Below are positions 10,801-23,042 of a stretch of 64,000 nt of DNA, piece by piece; within the stretch, counting starts at the first letter, position 1; every line of letters starts with the position of its first letter. The stretch spans positions 2,101,501 through 2,165,500 of the forward strand of contig VICG01000003.1 in the NCBI GenBank assembly GCA_008692225.1, read 5' to 3'. This stretch comes from Monilinia fructicola (taxonomy: Eukaryota > Ascomycota > Leotiomycetes > Helotiales > Sclerotiniaceae). Made by a program: the position numbers and the translations under genes. The notes beneath the pieces are model-generated. The model worked only from the letters and a program-made list of their open reading frames with translations. It did not search any database and was not told the origin of the DNA.

Positions 10801-13800
10801 CTGCGAAGTATTACTTGTCTGTTTGTTGGGCCATGAACGTGCCCAGCCTTCCAAAGGCTCCTATAGATTGATGAGTATTGACCTGTAGCATGGCTGTACA
10901 TTACTCACTTGGACCGAAGCTCAAAAAGTTGGGCAAATCAATCTTGTACATCCTCTGATTTACCAGCCTGATGTTCTTGACCAATACATCGTCAAGCGCA
11001 GATGAGGTCATGATATCGGACTCCTCCATGTCTAAAATTGCCTGTAGAAGAAAGTGCAGGTGTGATTTAGAATGATTATGTTGGAATAAAAAGAAGATTT
11101 GAAGTTATGAACAATGCATATGATCGTTACGAATAGCTTGCACGACTATTTACTGAGAAAAGCCAGCAATAGCGGATTGAACCCTTGGTATCCAGTTCTC
11201 TTTCAGCTCTGCAGCATTCGTCGGCTTTCTCAATGGGGAAGTATCACAATGACCCCAGGATTGATATTGCTTCGGATTTTACTAAAGTGGTAAGTTCTCG
11301 AGCTCTGCTAGTTTCCCAACAAAAGACCTTGTGATTGAAGAGACAAAGCTTGAGCTCATTAACAGGACTTCTAATGCACTGAATATCTGGTTTCTTGAAC
11401 GTTTCTCTAATTTCCGGCCAATTTTTGTATTGCAGTATCTAAAATATGTAATCTTATATTATGGCAGAGAGCTTAATATCATGCCTACTACCTGTGAGTC
11501 TATACCAGGTCTTTTTATTTCTCTTGCTCCTCTGTCCTTTCGAAGTGTTTGTTCTCTAGTCATTGATGAATGCGTTACTGAACAGTATCGGTCACAATTA
11601 TCATCATATATTGATTGTGGTGGCATTCTCTAGCTAGATACTCAGGTTCCTTTGCGAAAATCGGTAATTGGTATGCAGCATATCATGCTTATACAGGCGA
11701 TATACATAAAGATGTTGTCCGAGTCCACCACAAATGTGGTGAGAGATTCTTGAGATGTGCAGGGTATGACTACTGGATCTGACTTGGTGAAGGAAACATT
11801 GTTCGTTAAGGGCCAAATCGCCTGGTCTTTGCTACTGCAGAGACCACGCATGACAAGTGGCAGCACTTCCATGAGTAGATAGATACATCAATTGACAACC
11901 TTCAGCCATAAATTTTGCGAAGAACGTGAGAAAGTCGATGCTACGTAGGCATATTGCCGGCGCCCGATTCCTGGAAGTGTATAACGTTCAGACTAGACGG
12001 TCAACCAAAGAAAAAGAAAGCCGATCTCCAGATGGTTGTCTAAAGATCAACTAAAAGGATTCGAGCCAGAAATATTGCGCCAATCTTCATATCAAAGGAA
12101 TCTATATGAATGAGGCCTCTCTTTATGGTTCGAAAAAGCCAGCCTGCATTGAAAATCATTGCACGTATCCCGTGTAATACCTCGGATAATTGCTAAACCT
12201 TCATGTAGGCAGGTAGGCATCTAATCTCTGATCTTACAAGTGAACTTGCCCTTGGGCTATAGTTTTCGAGTTCAGACTAATCCCACGAATAGATGGATGA
12301 TTCATTTTGAATCTTCACTTCATCGCTTCAAGAGCGCCTTTGTCCACATCGTGAGTCTTGCAAGCTATCATCTGAAGAATATATCTTATCCTCAAGCATT
12401 GTGGTACGTTTGGAAACTCTTCTAGGAGGCCAGTCATTTTTCTGCAGAGAAAGTACAAGCTATCAACAAACCGCACAACCCTCTAATTTCGTTGCTTCAC
12501 AAAGAACGAGATTCCGAGAGCGGCAAAGAACTCTCTGTCACACAGATTTCGTCCGAATTGAAATTTGTTATGTTTACTGATGCAGGGTTCCCAGCCAGCG
12601 CACTGGCGGCCATTTTTTCTGCCTAGTTCATCATCCTTGTTGCTACGAGAGGCTTGTGAAAGAGATTTGCAGCACATTTTCTGATGCATCAGAAATTCAC
12701 ACGGGGCCAGGGGTGTCGTCATGTCTCTGCCTGTAAGCTTCTATCAAAGGAGGACTTCGCCTCTCACCGTCAACTGGAGCAATTCCATGGCGTTATATCG
12801 CAGATGGCGGTCTCAAAATTGACGGGGAACATGCCGGCGCAGGTTTCGATGCCGGAGCCAGCGTTTATGCCATGAACCGCAATGAGAAATACTTCCTAAC
12901 ACATCTACATTCGAACCTGAACATTGGTTACTTGGCGAAACTAAAAGCTATCTTGCATTAGCATCTAGAGCTTTTACCACTTTCTCGATGGAGCCGAGAC
13001 GGTGTGTAGGCCAGTGCCTTGTCGCAACTGATATTCGTGATACTATCGCATCAGTTCTTTGGCATCTAGATCTTCGCAGGCCAAAACAAATATGCAATGA
13101 CATTGGAGGTGGAAAAAGAGGGAGCGTCGATGAAAAAGAATTTCAACAAGAACATCATATCGTTAGCTTTTTTTGATTGGCCTTGCATAGAATTCTGTAG
13201 AAGATCATTTTGATTTCGACGCCATCTTCAGCGCTCTCTAATTTCCCTTCAATTAGAAGCTGTCGACCGGGGGAATATTGAACGTTGACAATATCATTGA
13301 ACATCCTTGATATCATTGTTTCACTAAGTATTTATCTACATGCAAATACAAAAGTTTTAATCTTGATTTCTACAGAAATATCATTCATGGTACACGGAAC
13401 AGCGTCTCATCTGATACTTTTCTGGCATTCAAAATGGTCTCTAGCGTAAAACTCAAGCTACTGTCATTGTGCCACAGGGAGCAGAATTCGACCCTTTTCT
13501 TTTCTCATCCGGTGGTGCCCAGTCTGTTCGTGAATACAGTCGATAGATCCAGACAAATCGCGACTGTATAGATTCAGACAAATCGCCAGAGCATTGGACG
13601 TCAGGTGAGATGTATAGACAGAGGGATTCTCTATCTATCAAAGGGTAGGTAGAAGGTTGTGAATATATTATGTTGCGAAGTGAAAACTGAAAGCTAACGA
13701 GAAAAATAAAAGAAAAGTCCGATTGATCGCTTAGCCCCTTACGCTCGTTGTGGTTGTGTTTGCCTGCGCATGCGATACGCTAAAGTGAACCAGGCTTAGC

Positions 13801-14401
13801 TTGGAATTGGAACCCTCCGCGTCCTTAGCTCAGCCCTACAGACTTGAAACTTCCTTTCCAAACCTTCCAGTTTTCGAAAGAGACCAACACGCCTCCCCGC
13901 AAAGTGTCTTTACACCAAGATCTTTTACCCAGAGAAATACTTGGTTGAAACCTGTTTATCTTCTACTGCCAAAACGGGTTCCCATTACGAGTTCCAGCCT
14001 TATACGCCCAATCGAACATTGAATAGACCAGTGAAACGATCCACGTATGGGATCAGTGGTGCTTTTTAGTCCTTCGACTTTCCTTTTTATCGTTAGCGCA
14101 TCTATTAACTTTCAAAACTTCCACATCGTAGACACTTATATTGCAAGGAGATATCTCGTCCTCTCAACAATACGACGTCAGGTGCTGAAGAAGTTTGCAA
14201 TTCGGGAAATCGAACAAGATTATCATCACAGCATCTCAAAAGCAGCAAACGCTCAGGTTTGGTGAATCTCCGACGACCTCCGGATAAATCGTCAAGCGCA
14301 TAAACAGGCCGCGTAAAACAGCAGGAAGAAAACTCTGAAAGCAGTATGTCAGCCACCCACCTTTAGTTGATAATATTAAGCTCTTCCAAACGACCAAAGC
14401 T
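10801..14401. other. gene-poor interval with unidentified coding-like fragments
   Basis: No intact gene seen. A minus-strand open stretch at about 10907-11047 (reads ALDDVLVKNIRLVNQRMYK, preceded by a CTACAG acceptor-like site) and plus-strand frames at 11331-11633 and 12780-12895 look protein-like. I cannot assign any of them. The interval most likely holds more decayed genes. Confidence 0.35.
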
Positions 14402-15436
14402 GAATTTGAGATGGTGAAACCGTTTTGGCTTGGAAAATGTGCATGAAGTGCTACAACACGCATAACATAGCTCCTTGAGACCAATTTTCTATTCCGCAAA
14501 GAAAGGCTGGCCGGAGAAGTAGCTAGGTAGACGAGAAATTGCGGTTAGCTCTGCCAGCTCTCTGAATGATGATTCGAGGACCAAGGACCGATAATAATCA
14601 GATGAGGCGAGAGAAAAAGGAATGGAAATCCCCAAGATGAACCAGCCTTCTTCCCCGAGAAAGAGCTCGAGGATATCGATACCCCCGATTTCATTACACC
14701 GATTGATCGCATACCGATCCTCCTCCCTACAAAGATCCATTTCTCCAGAGATGTACTGCTACCCATGTTGCGGTGCGTGCATCTTTATGGTATGCATCAT
14801 ACCCAGGACGCAGATGGTGCGAAAGCTGGCATACGGTATCATGGACCACAGCAGCAAAAGTTTCTGACCTTGCCCAGAAATGGAACATTTGAAAAATCAC
14901 CGCGCGGTCGACATGTGGCTCAGAAGATCAGTACTTACCTCTCTTCAACCCGCCAGATCGATCGCGTTGAGAGCCTATACCACAGTGCAGTAGAGCTCCC
15001 ATCACGTTGAGACTGGGAACGTATACTGGCCGTCGAAAATCAACCCAAAGCGAACTATCCAATCCATCTCCACCGCCCGAAAAGCCGATATCATTTCTCT
15101 TCCGGAGTCGATGCTGGGGTGAAAGATCCAGTGAAGGTAGGACTAACCCCTGTGGCCGGACCAGTGGTTCCCGAAGATGATGCTGAAGCAGTATTTGAGG
15201 CATTCAGAGAAGAGACTTTCGCTCACAAATTGTCCCATGTGCCCCGCTGCGCTGTCACCCTCCCTGCACAACACACGCCCCATCCATTATTCACTCAATA
15301 CCTAGGTCCGGATCATAGAGTGGTAGGTATGATAACCTTATATACCAAGCTACCTGCCTACCTATTGAGCAAAACCCCCCAACTTCACAATCCCAACCAC
15401 AAACCACAACCCGCAACGCAGACCATAGTTCTAGCC
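14402..15436 (+). pseudogene. unidentified gene relic, long frame broken only by TGA/TAG
   Basis: One plus-strand frame stays coding-like for about 345 codons without any frameshift. Recognisable stretches include VKPFWLGKCA, QDEPAFFPEKELEDIDTPDF, RIPILLPTKIHFSRDVLLPM and PVVPEDDAEAVFEAFREETF. It is interrupted at 14444 (TGA), 14468, 14528 and 14546 (TAG), 14567, 14570, 14603 and 15008 (TGA); no TAA occurs until the final one at 15437. The parts 14606-15007 and 15011-15436 are open for 134 and 142 codons. I do not recognise the family. The stop pattern fits Trp or Arg codons changed by C-to-T/G-to-A transitions. It could alternatively be chance openness in GC-moderate DNA. Confidence 0.4.
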
Positions 15437-15539
15437 TAATCATCTTCAAAATCGCTCTACCATTCCCTGTACCTCCCCGTCATTCACTTAGTAGACATAT
15501 ATACCTACCTACATACATACATACATACATAAACAAAGC

Positions 15540-15610
15540 CTAAAAAACCTTCCTCCTTTTCCTCTCCTCTGCTCCCCTCCCCCTCTCCTCTCCTCCTCTC
15601 CTCCATCCAA
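15540..15610. repeat. pyrimidine-rich low-complexity tract
   Basis: A stretch of about 70 bp made almost only of CT motifs such as CTCCTCTCC. It opens the low-complexity zone that flanks the GT34 gene. Confidence 0.7.
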
Positions 15611-15708
15611 TCTCCCTCTTGTATACAATCCAGCCGAACAGAGCAGAGCCGAGCCGAACAAAGCAAAACAAGATAGAAAAAGATATAACAAAAGCAAGTA
15701 GATTAATC

Positions 15709-15754
15709 AAACCAAACCAAACCAAACCAAACCAAACCAAACCAAACCAAACCA
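15709..15754. repeat. AAACC pentamer microsatellite
   Basis: About nine uninterrupted copies of AAACC. The ORFs across it (poly Lys-Pro-Asn-Gln or Trp-Phe-Gly-Leu-Val) are products of the repeat. Confidence 0.9.
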
Positions 15755-15940
15755 TCCATTTCTCAAAAAGCATAATAAAAGTAAGTATAAAAAAGCATAC
15801 ACAATAAACCGCAAAAAGGTACAGAAGAGGGAGGAGTGAAGCGGAGGAAAAAGATGAGGAAGCAAAAGATTACATAGACGCCCGTGACGCCATGGCGCCG
15901 TCACGCCGTGACAAGTATCCATGAATGTGAGGTACAGCCC

Positions 15941-15982
15941 AGGCAAGGCGAGGCGAGGCAAGGCGAGGCAAGGCAAGGCAAG
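15941..15982. repeat. AGGCR pentamer repeat
   Basis: Eight copies of AGGCA/AGGCG in tandem, about 250 bp beyond the 3' end of the GT34 gene. Confidence 0.85.
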
Positions 15983-16229
15983 GTAACAAGTAGGTGCATC
16001 AGAACCGGTAAAAAGTTACAAATTCTCTCATTAAAGGTGATAAATGTATCCTCGAGTCATGAAAGTAAAGACATTGTAGTAGTACCTAGTATATCCAGAG
16101 AAAGAAAAAAAAAATACAGGGCGTTTTCTTATCGTTTCCGTAGTCATCCGTTACAAGGAAATCCTCTCTTCATCCCCTTCATTCCATCTCAAATTCATAC
16201 ATCTGCTTAACTTTTCTTCTCATCTAAAT

Positions 16230-17775
16230 TCATTTAGAATCCTTTGACTTGGGTTTCTTCCCCGTAATCTTTTGCCACGCTTTGATCACCAAATCCTCCT
16301 TGAATCTTTCCCACCAGGTTCTGTTCAAGTAATTACTCAACTCTCGGAAATTATACATCTCACCCCAACAGTCCCGCCCCCACTCACAACCAGCCATGTT
16401 TACTAGGAAATCCCGATCACGTTGATCATAATGAATACGTGTATCATTTCCATGGTCGGAGCATGCTCCGGTTGGAAAACTGTTGATCTTGCGTTGTGGG
16501 ATAAAAGCGGTATGAGGACGAATCCAAGGTTGGTTAATGTATAAGAATTCGAGGGCATCTTGTTCTTTATGTTCCCATTCCATATGTTTTTGTTCGTAAC
16601 CGACAGGATCCCACCATACGTCCAAAAGGCGATCGGTCCACGCACTGCGCTTGACGAAAAAGGAACCGAGATTGAAACCAGAACAATCTTGAGGGACTAT
16701 GAGATTTATGGAGCTCGCTTTTCCATCTCCACCCTTGCTGCGAGATTCGGGGTCCAGGTACGGGGATTGAAGAGGATGTGTTATGTTTAGAGGGTTATAT
16801 TCGTTAATATCGCGATAGGTGTTTGAGGCCAAGTTGTTGAAGATATGGGATTGAAGCGAGTAGGATGGTTCCATTATGAAGGTATTGAGGTCGAGCCACC
16901 AGAACCTGTGATTGTGAGCTGCCTGCTGCGTCGTTGCAGGGAAGAGTTTAACTTACCATTCGGCGTCTGGATATTTTCTCAGGGAATTCCGGATCGTGTC
17001 AACCTTTTCCCAACTCTCTCTCCACTCGTGTGCATATCTCTTCTTGGTACTCATATCCACAATCTCTAATTCATATCCCCATTTGTTTGCGTACTTTCGC
17101 TTGTTGCGCACGCTATCACGTTCAATTGCCCATTCCCTTGGTCCTTTCCATTCCATGACTCCGCCCCCCTGATTTGCTGCAAGTATTATAACGAACTTTT
17201 TACCTCCCCCAAGATGCGATGCTCGGCGCCACCAGTAATGTAACGCTATCTCGAAGTCAGAATTTCCCGCCGTTTTCTAGCCCAAGAGTTGACTTACGTG
17301 TAGAATAGAAGAGTATTATCATCATGACAAACGCTAAAACAATCGTAAATCGCATTCTCATTTTACGACTGACTCTCGCAAGACTATTTCTTATTCGTGC
17401 CAACTTGGAGGACCCTGCCCATCGTCCGCGCCCAAGTTTTTCTTTTTCCGCATAACTTGAATCCCCTCCAATGTGAAAATGAGGCAGGCTGTTTGAGAGA
17501 TTTCTGATATGTCGATTGAAGAAACCATTGTTTTTTGTGGAAAACGAGGGATAGCCATTGACTTCCTCGCTCTTTGCTCTCGCAGATTCCCAGGTTACCG
17601 CACCTCCATTCCCATTTCCGTTCCCTCTGTGCATTTTACTAGGGCTGGATCTTCCACTGACATTGGCGTAAGGACTCGAAAGGCCTGGACTCGCCCAACC
17701 TCCGCCGGGTTTTGGAGATGGACTTCGCGACAGTGACATTGAACCAATCGGAGTACCAGGTATAGGTGACAGCAC
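16230..17775 (-). CDS. GT34 family alpha-mannosyl/galactosyltransferase (MNN10/MNN11/GMA12-like)
   Basis: Golgi type II membrane glycosyltransferase that extends N-glycan outer chains. Three exons: 17775-17298, 17245-16957 and 16905-16230, joining in phase to 480 aa. Donors are GTAAGT and introns are about 50 nt. A Ser/Pro/Gly-rich cytosolic tail of about 135 residues is followed by one membrane anchor (RFTIVLAFVMMIILFYST) and then the catalytic domain. That domain includes KKFVIILAANQGGGVMEWK, RESWEKVDTIRNSLRKYPDA, and the nucleotide-sugar region WFWWLDLNTFIMEPS with an acidic Asp-Leu-Asn in place of a strict DxD, as in MNN10-type members. The region DCSGFNLGSFFVKRS is also typical. The ATG at 17739 (MSLSRSPSPKPGG) is an alternative start 12 codons later. 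The reading frame is intact although low-complexity DNA lies on both sides. Confidence 0.92.
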
Positions 17776-17928
17776 CCGCGTCGAGGTATGGGAGGAAGTC
17801 CGTTCGTCAGGCTCAACTCCTGTCTTGATCTGTATTGATGACCGTCTTCGATGATGCTGATGGGAGGACTGTAAAGAAGAAAGACCTGAGGACGCCAGCT
17901 TGACGAAGTGAGGAAAGCTTGCGGGTAA

Positions 17929-17956
17929 AGAAGAGAAGAGAAGAGAAGAGAAGAGG
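17929..17956. repeat. AGAAG pentamer repeat
   Basis: Tandem AGAAG/GAAGA units about 150 bp upstream of the GT34 start. They may be part of its promoter or 5' UTR. Confidence 0.7.
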
Positions 17957-18675
17957 TAAAGAAGAGGCCAAGAAGAGGACGAAAAAGGTAAACAAGTAGA
18001 AAAGGTAAAAGGGATTGATTAAGTAACCCTTTTACTATATTTGACTACCTTTACACTAATTCGCATTAAAATGAATACCTAGGTATTGCATGTATACTCA
18101 CTCGTAATGCGAGCAGTTCTCGTCCTGCCAACTCGGAATGGAGAAATATTGAAGCCAGAGGAATCGAATTCGTTGGTCGAATGCAAAGTGTCCTGAGGAT
18201 CTTGGCGAAGTTGCAGCACGGAGGCGACAGATAAGGCAGGAAGGAAGTAGTCGGTAGTCGGTAGGAGGGAGGAGGGAGGAGGGAGGAAGCAGGAGGTAGT
18301 CGGTAGTGTAGGAGGTCGATAGGAATCGGTTTGGATTGCTGGATTTTGGTTTAGATAAGGAAAGGTGTTGTTTTATTTTGGTTTCTTTTTTAAGAACTAT
18401 TTAATGGATATGGATGGATAGGGATATGGATATTGGATGGAGACGGGTATGGGTATGGTATGGATATGGATATGGATATGAATATTTAATGGATTAAGCT
18501 TTTTTGAGTTTGAATGGCTTTCGAATTATCGGAGATGGAGGTGGGTGGGTATAGATAGCTAGGTAGGTTACCATATAATATGAGAGGCTGATGACAAGTA
18601 TGTCGAATATCTGAAGGTATGAGGGTATGAAGATATAAGGATATAATAATAAGGAGATGGGAGTATATGGATGAA

Positions 18676-18776
18676 TGTGTGTGTGTGTATGTATGTATGT
18701 GTATATGTATGTGTATATGTATGTGTATATGTATTGTGTATATGTATGTGTATATGTATGTGTATGTATGAATAAG
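18676..18776. repeat. TGTATG/TGTATA microsatellite
   Basis: About 100 bp of alternating TG and TATG units, giving Tyr/Val/Met/Cys periodic readings on one strand and Tyr/Ile/His/Thr on the other. Confidence 0.85.
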
Positions 18777-19651
18777 ATGTTATGTATATGTAAATACCTA
18801 GTCGGTAGGTATGAGTATATGGAGTATGTAAGAGTGAGAATATCTAATTGTATGAGGAAGATATTAATCAATATTGAGATGTAGATTCCAGATGAGAAAG
18901 AGAAGAAGAAGGAGAAGGAAAAAGAAAACCTGGAAGGAAGAGAAAGAGAAAAAGAGCAAGAAGGAATCGAAGTAAAGAATATTTTAATTAAATGAATATT
19001 TAGATTGATATTATTAATATAAGATGATATAATATAATATACATTTCACTATACCTATTCTTCTCTTCTTGATTAAGGAAATTAATTTATACTTGTAAAT
19101 CTTTTATAATTAGGTAATCACACTTCTTTTCATAAGGGGTTTGTTTATATAAATAATTCTATAAGGAGTTTTATTATAATATTCACGAGTAGCTGGAGGT
19201 ACCTATAGACGTATAACATACCATTCATTATATAAGAGAAAACCTATTAGACATCTATTTATACTACAGTCATAAATAAATAAATTGATTATATTTATGA
19301 GTACTTATCATTATTTATATTATTTCTCTACCCTTATTATTTATTATCAATAGCGTTTTCTTATCACTCACCACCTCCCTGCCGGTACATTATCTAGTAC
19401 CTACCTAGGTACGTACCATCATTACTCAAGCCAAGCCTCTTGTCGTCTGTGTGGTCACTGGTGCCTCCTCTGGTCTCTACTCTCGGGGGATATCACTGTG
19501 TGATGTACTTGCGAGCATCGAGCATCGAGCATCGACATCGGCATCTTGTAATAAATCATGGTACTATAACGACCATTTCCTCAGCTTCTCAGGGGGACAA
19601 GTACCGATGACATCCATGGATTACGATATCACGGCATTCCATGTACGAGTG

Positions 19652-19705
19652 GTGTGGCTCGTGTGGCTCGTGTGGCTCGTGTGGCTCGTGTGGCTCGTGT
19701 GGCTC
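19652..19705. repeat. 9-bp minisatellite GTGTGGCTC, six copies
   Basis: Six perfect tandem copies of the 9-mer, followed at 19745-19765 by a CTGTGG hexamer repeat. Because the unit is a multiple of three it encodes a repeated Val-Trp-Leu, which inflates an ORF here. Confidence 0.9.
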
Positions 19706-20356
19706 ATGCTCACCTCCTCACTTACAGTACTGCATCTTTCTACACTGTGGCTGTGGCTGTGGCTGACAGCCACCGTTTTATTCATGTTCCAGAACAATAC
19801 TCGAGTAGCTACGACTTTACTCTGTATACGTGAATGAGCCCTCGAGAATCTATTTTTATAATTAAAACACGTTACGAAGAAATTGCCCGAGGCTTGTTTG
19901 AGTTTGCATAACGGCCGTGATCAAGAAAGATATATCGTAGAGTATACCTAGGTATGCTTTCCCTAATAGTAAGATCTTACCTTGGTAGATACTGTCTGTA
20001 CCTTTTCATTCTGTTGTGATACCATCCATCCATCATCACTCAGGAACGAAAGCTCTGAAACATGTGCGCACATAAATAAGGGGGAAAGGGTCCAGGTTGT
20101 TCAAAGCTAGGTCGGTGGGTACTGGGTACATACAGTACTAGTACTATACAATGTACATGTCGATGCCAAGGAACGGGCGGGCTTACGGAGTAGTGATGAA
20201 ACGACAACACGTGATATAATCATCTCAAATTCTAAACTACCCATCCACCAGATCCTACTGATTCTCCTCTTCACCTTCAGGAACAACGACATCGAAATGG
20301 CAAGCCATGGGAAACCAGCCATCTCCATTCAAATTTGAATCCCATCTTGAGGAATC

Positions 20357-21981
20357 TTATTTTCCTCCACAGCACCCATCTTTCTTGCAAGCCCCAGAAC
20401 AGCCAATCGCATGAGCAGAAGCCCACCCAGTGGCAGCAATGGTAGGTTCACCGGAGTGTTTTCCAAAATAGCAGTTCCCGGTATCTCTCTGCCAATCCAC
20501 AGATTGGCATGCCAATGAGAAGCCGCAAATCTTCATACATTCCTCCAAGGATGATGTTTGTGTTTGTCCAATGGTAATAGTACCGTGGCGCTTGCAGCAA
20601 TGCATACGGAATCTCTGCTTGACAGTCAGTCACGATTCAAAAGTCGGCTTTCTCTTAGTGCTTTGCTTACTTGTCCGGTTGGAGAATCCCATATTTGTCC
20701 GTCAGCATTTGGGCATTCAGTTGAGCAGAGGAAGGTCAAGTCGTCCGCCTTTGCGGATGTTGGTGGGTCAATAACGACTGCCGAGACTTTATTTTCTGTC
20801 AAGAAGAATTAGCTTCCACGGAACGAAGAGGAGAAGCGGATGGAAATTACTGGTAGCATCTACGACTAATGCTTCGACCCCAGTGCCAAACATCTTACAA
20901 TCCCAGTTGGGTTTTCCATTGGCAAATGTGACACTATTTTAGGTCAGCGTTTTCATCACAGCTCGTCTCAGTCAGAGTTCTTACCTCTGGCATTCGGGGA
21001 TATCTGCACAAGCAGTCATACATTCTGCAAAATCATGAAGTGGTCTGCTTCCGGGAATTGTAATCTCAGCTGTATTTTGGGAACCACACTTGACTTGGAA
21101 GTATGTGCCTTGTGGAGTCAAAAAAGTCTTTCCATCATCTGCAAGTGTCAGCGAATCAACATCTTTCGACATACTGCAGTATACTTACTGGTGGGACATT
21201 GGCCATCAGTTGTGAAACTCGCGCTCGCGGTCACGCTTTCTGCAAGAGCTACCTTGGGTGCTGGGCACTCGGGTGGGGTACGATATTCTGTGTCAGGACG
21301 CTGCTTTCGTTCTTCTAGAGGAAACCAGGTGTGTGTTCCTGGTAGGGGAAAGGTCTTTTCTTGTCAGTGAAAAGCAGACCAGAGAACGAACTCTCTCATC
21401 TTGAACCAAGTTTTACTCACTGGTATGTACTGCTCAGGGTTAGCGTGTCAAGTTGACAATCGAAGGATAGATAAAATACACACCTCCTGCTTCGTTGCAC
21501 ACATCTTACTTCTATCGTTCCAATCGGCAGACTGACAATTTGGGAGTGTAGAGCAATAATCTGCACAGTCTTTTTGTGAATTCGTAGAGACATTATCAAG
21601 GGGCTTAGCGAGGGTGCCATGATTGCATTTCAATTCGAAAGTAACTCCATTTGCTGATGTATATCTCGCGCCATTATCAGCGGGGCAGGAATAGACCTTG
21701 GGACGTGATTGAGCAGGATCCCCCGCCGCGGGGGGTGTTGATGAATCAACTGGTACTTGCGCGCCGGGTCGACCAGCAGCAGGAGCTGGGGCTGATGGCT
21801 GAACGGGTACTTGATCGGGAGGAGGAGAGGCACCAGGTCGACCAGCAGCGGGAGCTGGGGCAGCCGCTGGGGTAGAGGCACCAGGTCGAGCTTGAGCCTG
21901 ATCTTGAGCGTTTGCAAGAGGTTGGAGAAGAAGTAAGAAGGAAACTAGTACAGCGAGGGTGCTTCGAGTGAGGCCCATCAT
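20357..21981 (-). CDS. secreted protein with three PAN/apple-like modules
   Basis: Predicted extracellular cysteine-rich protein. Six exons: 21981-21484, 21354-21189, 21138-20985, 20933-20851, 20795-20671 and 20614-20357, joining in phase to 427 aa. A signal peptide (LAVLVSFLLLLQPLANA) is followed by a Pro/Ala linker with repeated APAPAAGRPGA units. Three related modules follow. Each starts CP..(D/N)G, has a (F/Y)x(V/L/M)xC strand, then an EC/DCxxxC helix and a C(Q)S strand, a PAN/apple-like pattern that usually binds protein or carbohydrate. The C-terminus ends CSGACKKDGCCGGK. A 9-nt extra exon (21429-21421, Tyr-Ile-Pro, good splice signals) is possible in intron 1 and also keeps the frame. 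It is paralogous to the two genes to the right. The specific function is unknown. Confidence 0.8.
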
Positions 21982-23042
21982 GATTGTATGTCAAATAATG
22001 ATGTGAGGCGAGTGATCAGAGCAGGAAGGCGAGGATATCTCTCGCAAGCGTGTAGAGCAGAAGTTCGGCTTTAATGTCAAACTTGATGGAAATTTAAAGC
22101 AGAAGAGTCCCTTTCGCATTCAGATCACAACGATAATGGAACTTGGGTCTCAGCTCTTCTGAAGTAGATAGGTGTCATTTCTCGGACCCCTTAGCGAGTA
22201 CCACTCCCATATATGTCCATGTATCATTTCCCTTCATCGTCCTGTCGCACTCAGAATGTACACGAGTAAAGCCACTACATTTCCCATGTTAGGTATCTAA
22301 TGGGCACAGATTCATTCTCCGATGAAACCTATCATTTCCTGCCGATGGGACAGTATGAGTTGTGTTACTTCCCCGCATTGTACTGCATCTCTAAGACAAA
22401 TTCAGCTGGCAATCTATGTGTAGCGAGAACTGGTACAAGCAAGGTTGGTTCAGGTGCGCCTCAATGTGCTAGCAAACTGATAATATGCAGTGCATGTTTT
22501 CAGTACTATGGATTCAATTGATATTGATTCGAGCGTGGTATCACGAGAACAGGTTGGAGTTCAATACTTGGCGGCATAATTCGAGCAAGGAGTAGCACTA
22601 TATGTCGAGTAACATCGTATTTTGGTTCAAAATTATTAGGTTACCCCCTACTACATTTTCACGGAACTAGGGATCTGAACAACTTTGGAAGAACCCTAAA
22701 TGCTTCGCAGATGGTACAACATGCATCACCTCTTGTGGCTACGAGCATCCGCAATCGGGTTTTCTCGGTGCCTCATAAATTCAATCTCCATCAATGATTC
22801 ACAAGCATCTTGATAATTGGTCAATCTAAACTCCTTTCCTGGACTTCGAGAATTGCACGGATAGTTGTAGTTTATAGAGCTTTCTTCGTGCTGACCAGGC
22901 AAACTCTCGTTCCGTCAATCTTTTGTATAGACTTTCAAGACCACCCTCTTGAAAGTTACCTTTGACAAATATTTTTCTCTTTCAAAGCTACAGTCAATCT
23001 CATCACCAATTCGATACAACGGACTGAACAGTTCATTTCATC
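21982..23042. promoter_or_regulatory. shared divergent promoter region of two PAN genes
   Basis: About 1.06 kb between the divergently transcribed PAN genes (- and +). It presumably contains both promoters and could allow co-regulation. No specific operator could be named and no ORF is convincing. Confidence 0.45.

Larger units (their letters stand above)
17776..20356. other. intergenic low-complexity zone
   Basis: About 2.6 kb without a credible gene. It holds several simple repeats, listed separately, GGAGGGA and GGTAGTCGGTAG motifs near 18240-18310, an ATGGATATGG-type tract at about 18400-18490 and an AT-rich block at 18970-19340. The plus-strand frame 19451-19837 is mostly repeat-encoded and lacks a domain. 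Confidence 0.6.

Noticed and set aside
12483..12722. Possible copia-type RNase H fragment (SELKFVMFTDAGF)
   Set aside because: Only a short resemblance; no adjacent reverse transcriptase, integrase or LTRs seen.
14288..15436. Mitochondrial (NUMT) origin with TGA read as Trp
   Set aside because: TAG stops also occur, the base composition is not AT-rich, and no mitochondrial protein is recognised.
19652..19705. Tandem repeats as a CRISPR array
   Set aside because: Repeats are 9 bp without spacers, and the DNA is fungal.
19451..19837. 128-codon ORF starting with a short-chain-dehydrogenase-like MVTGASSGL
   Set aside because: The resemblance is limited to nine residues. The rest is encoded by the 9-bp minisatellite and has no Rossmann or catalytic motif.
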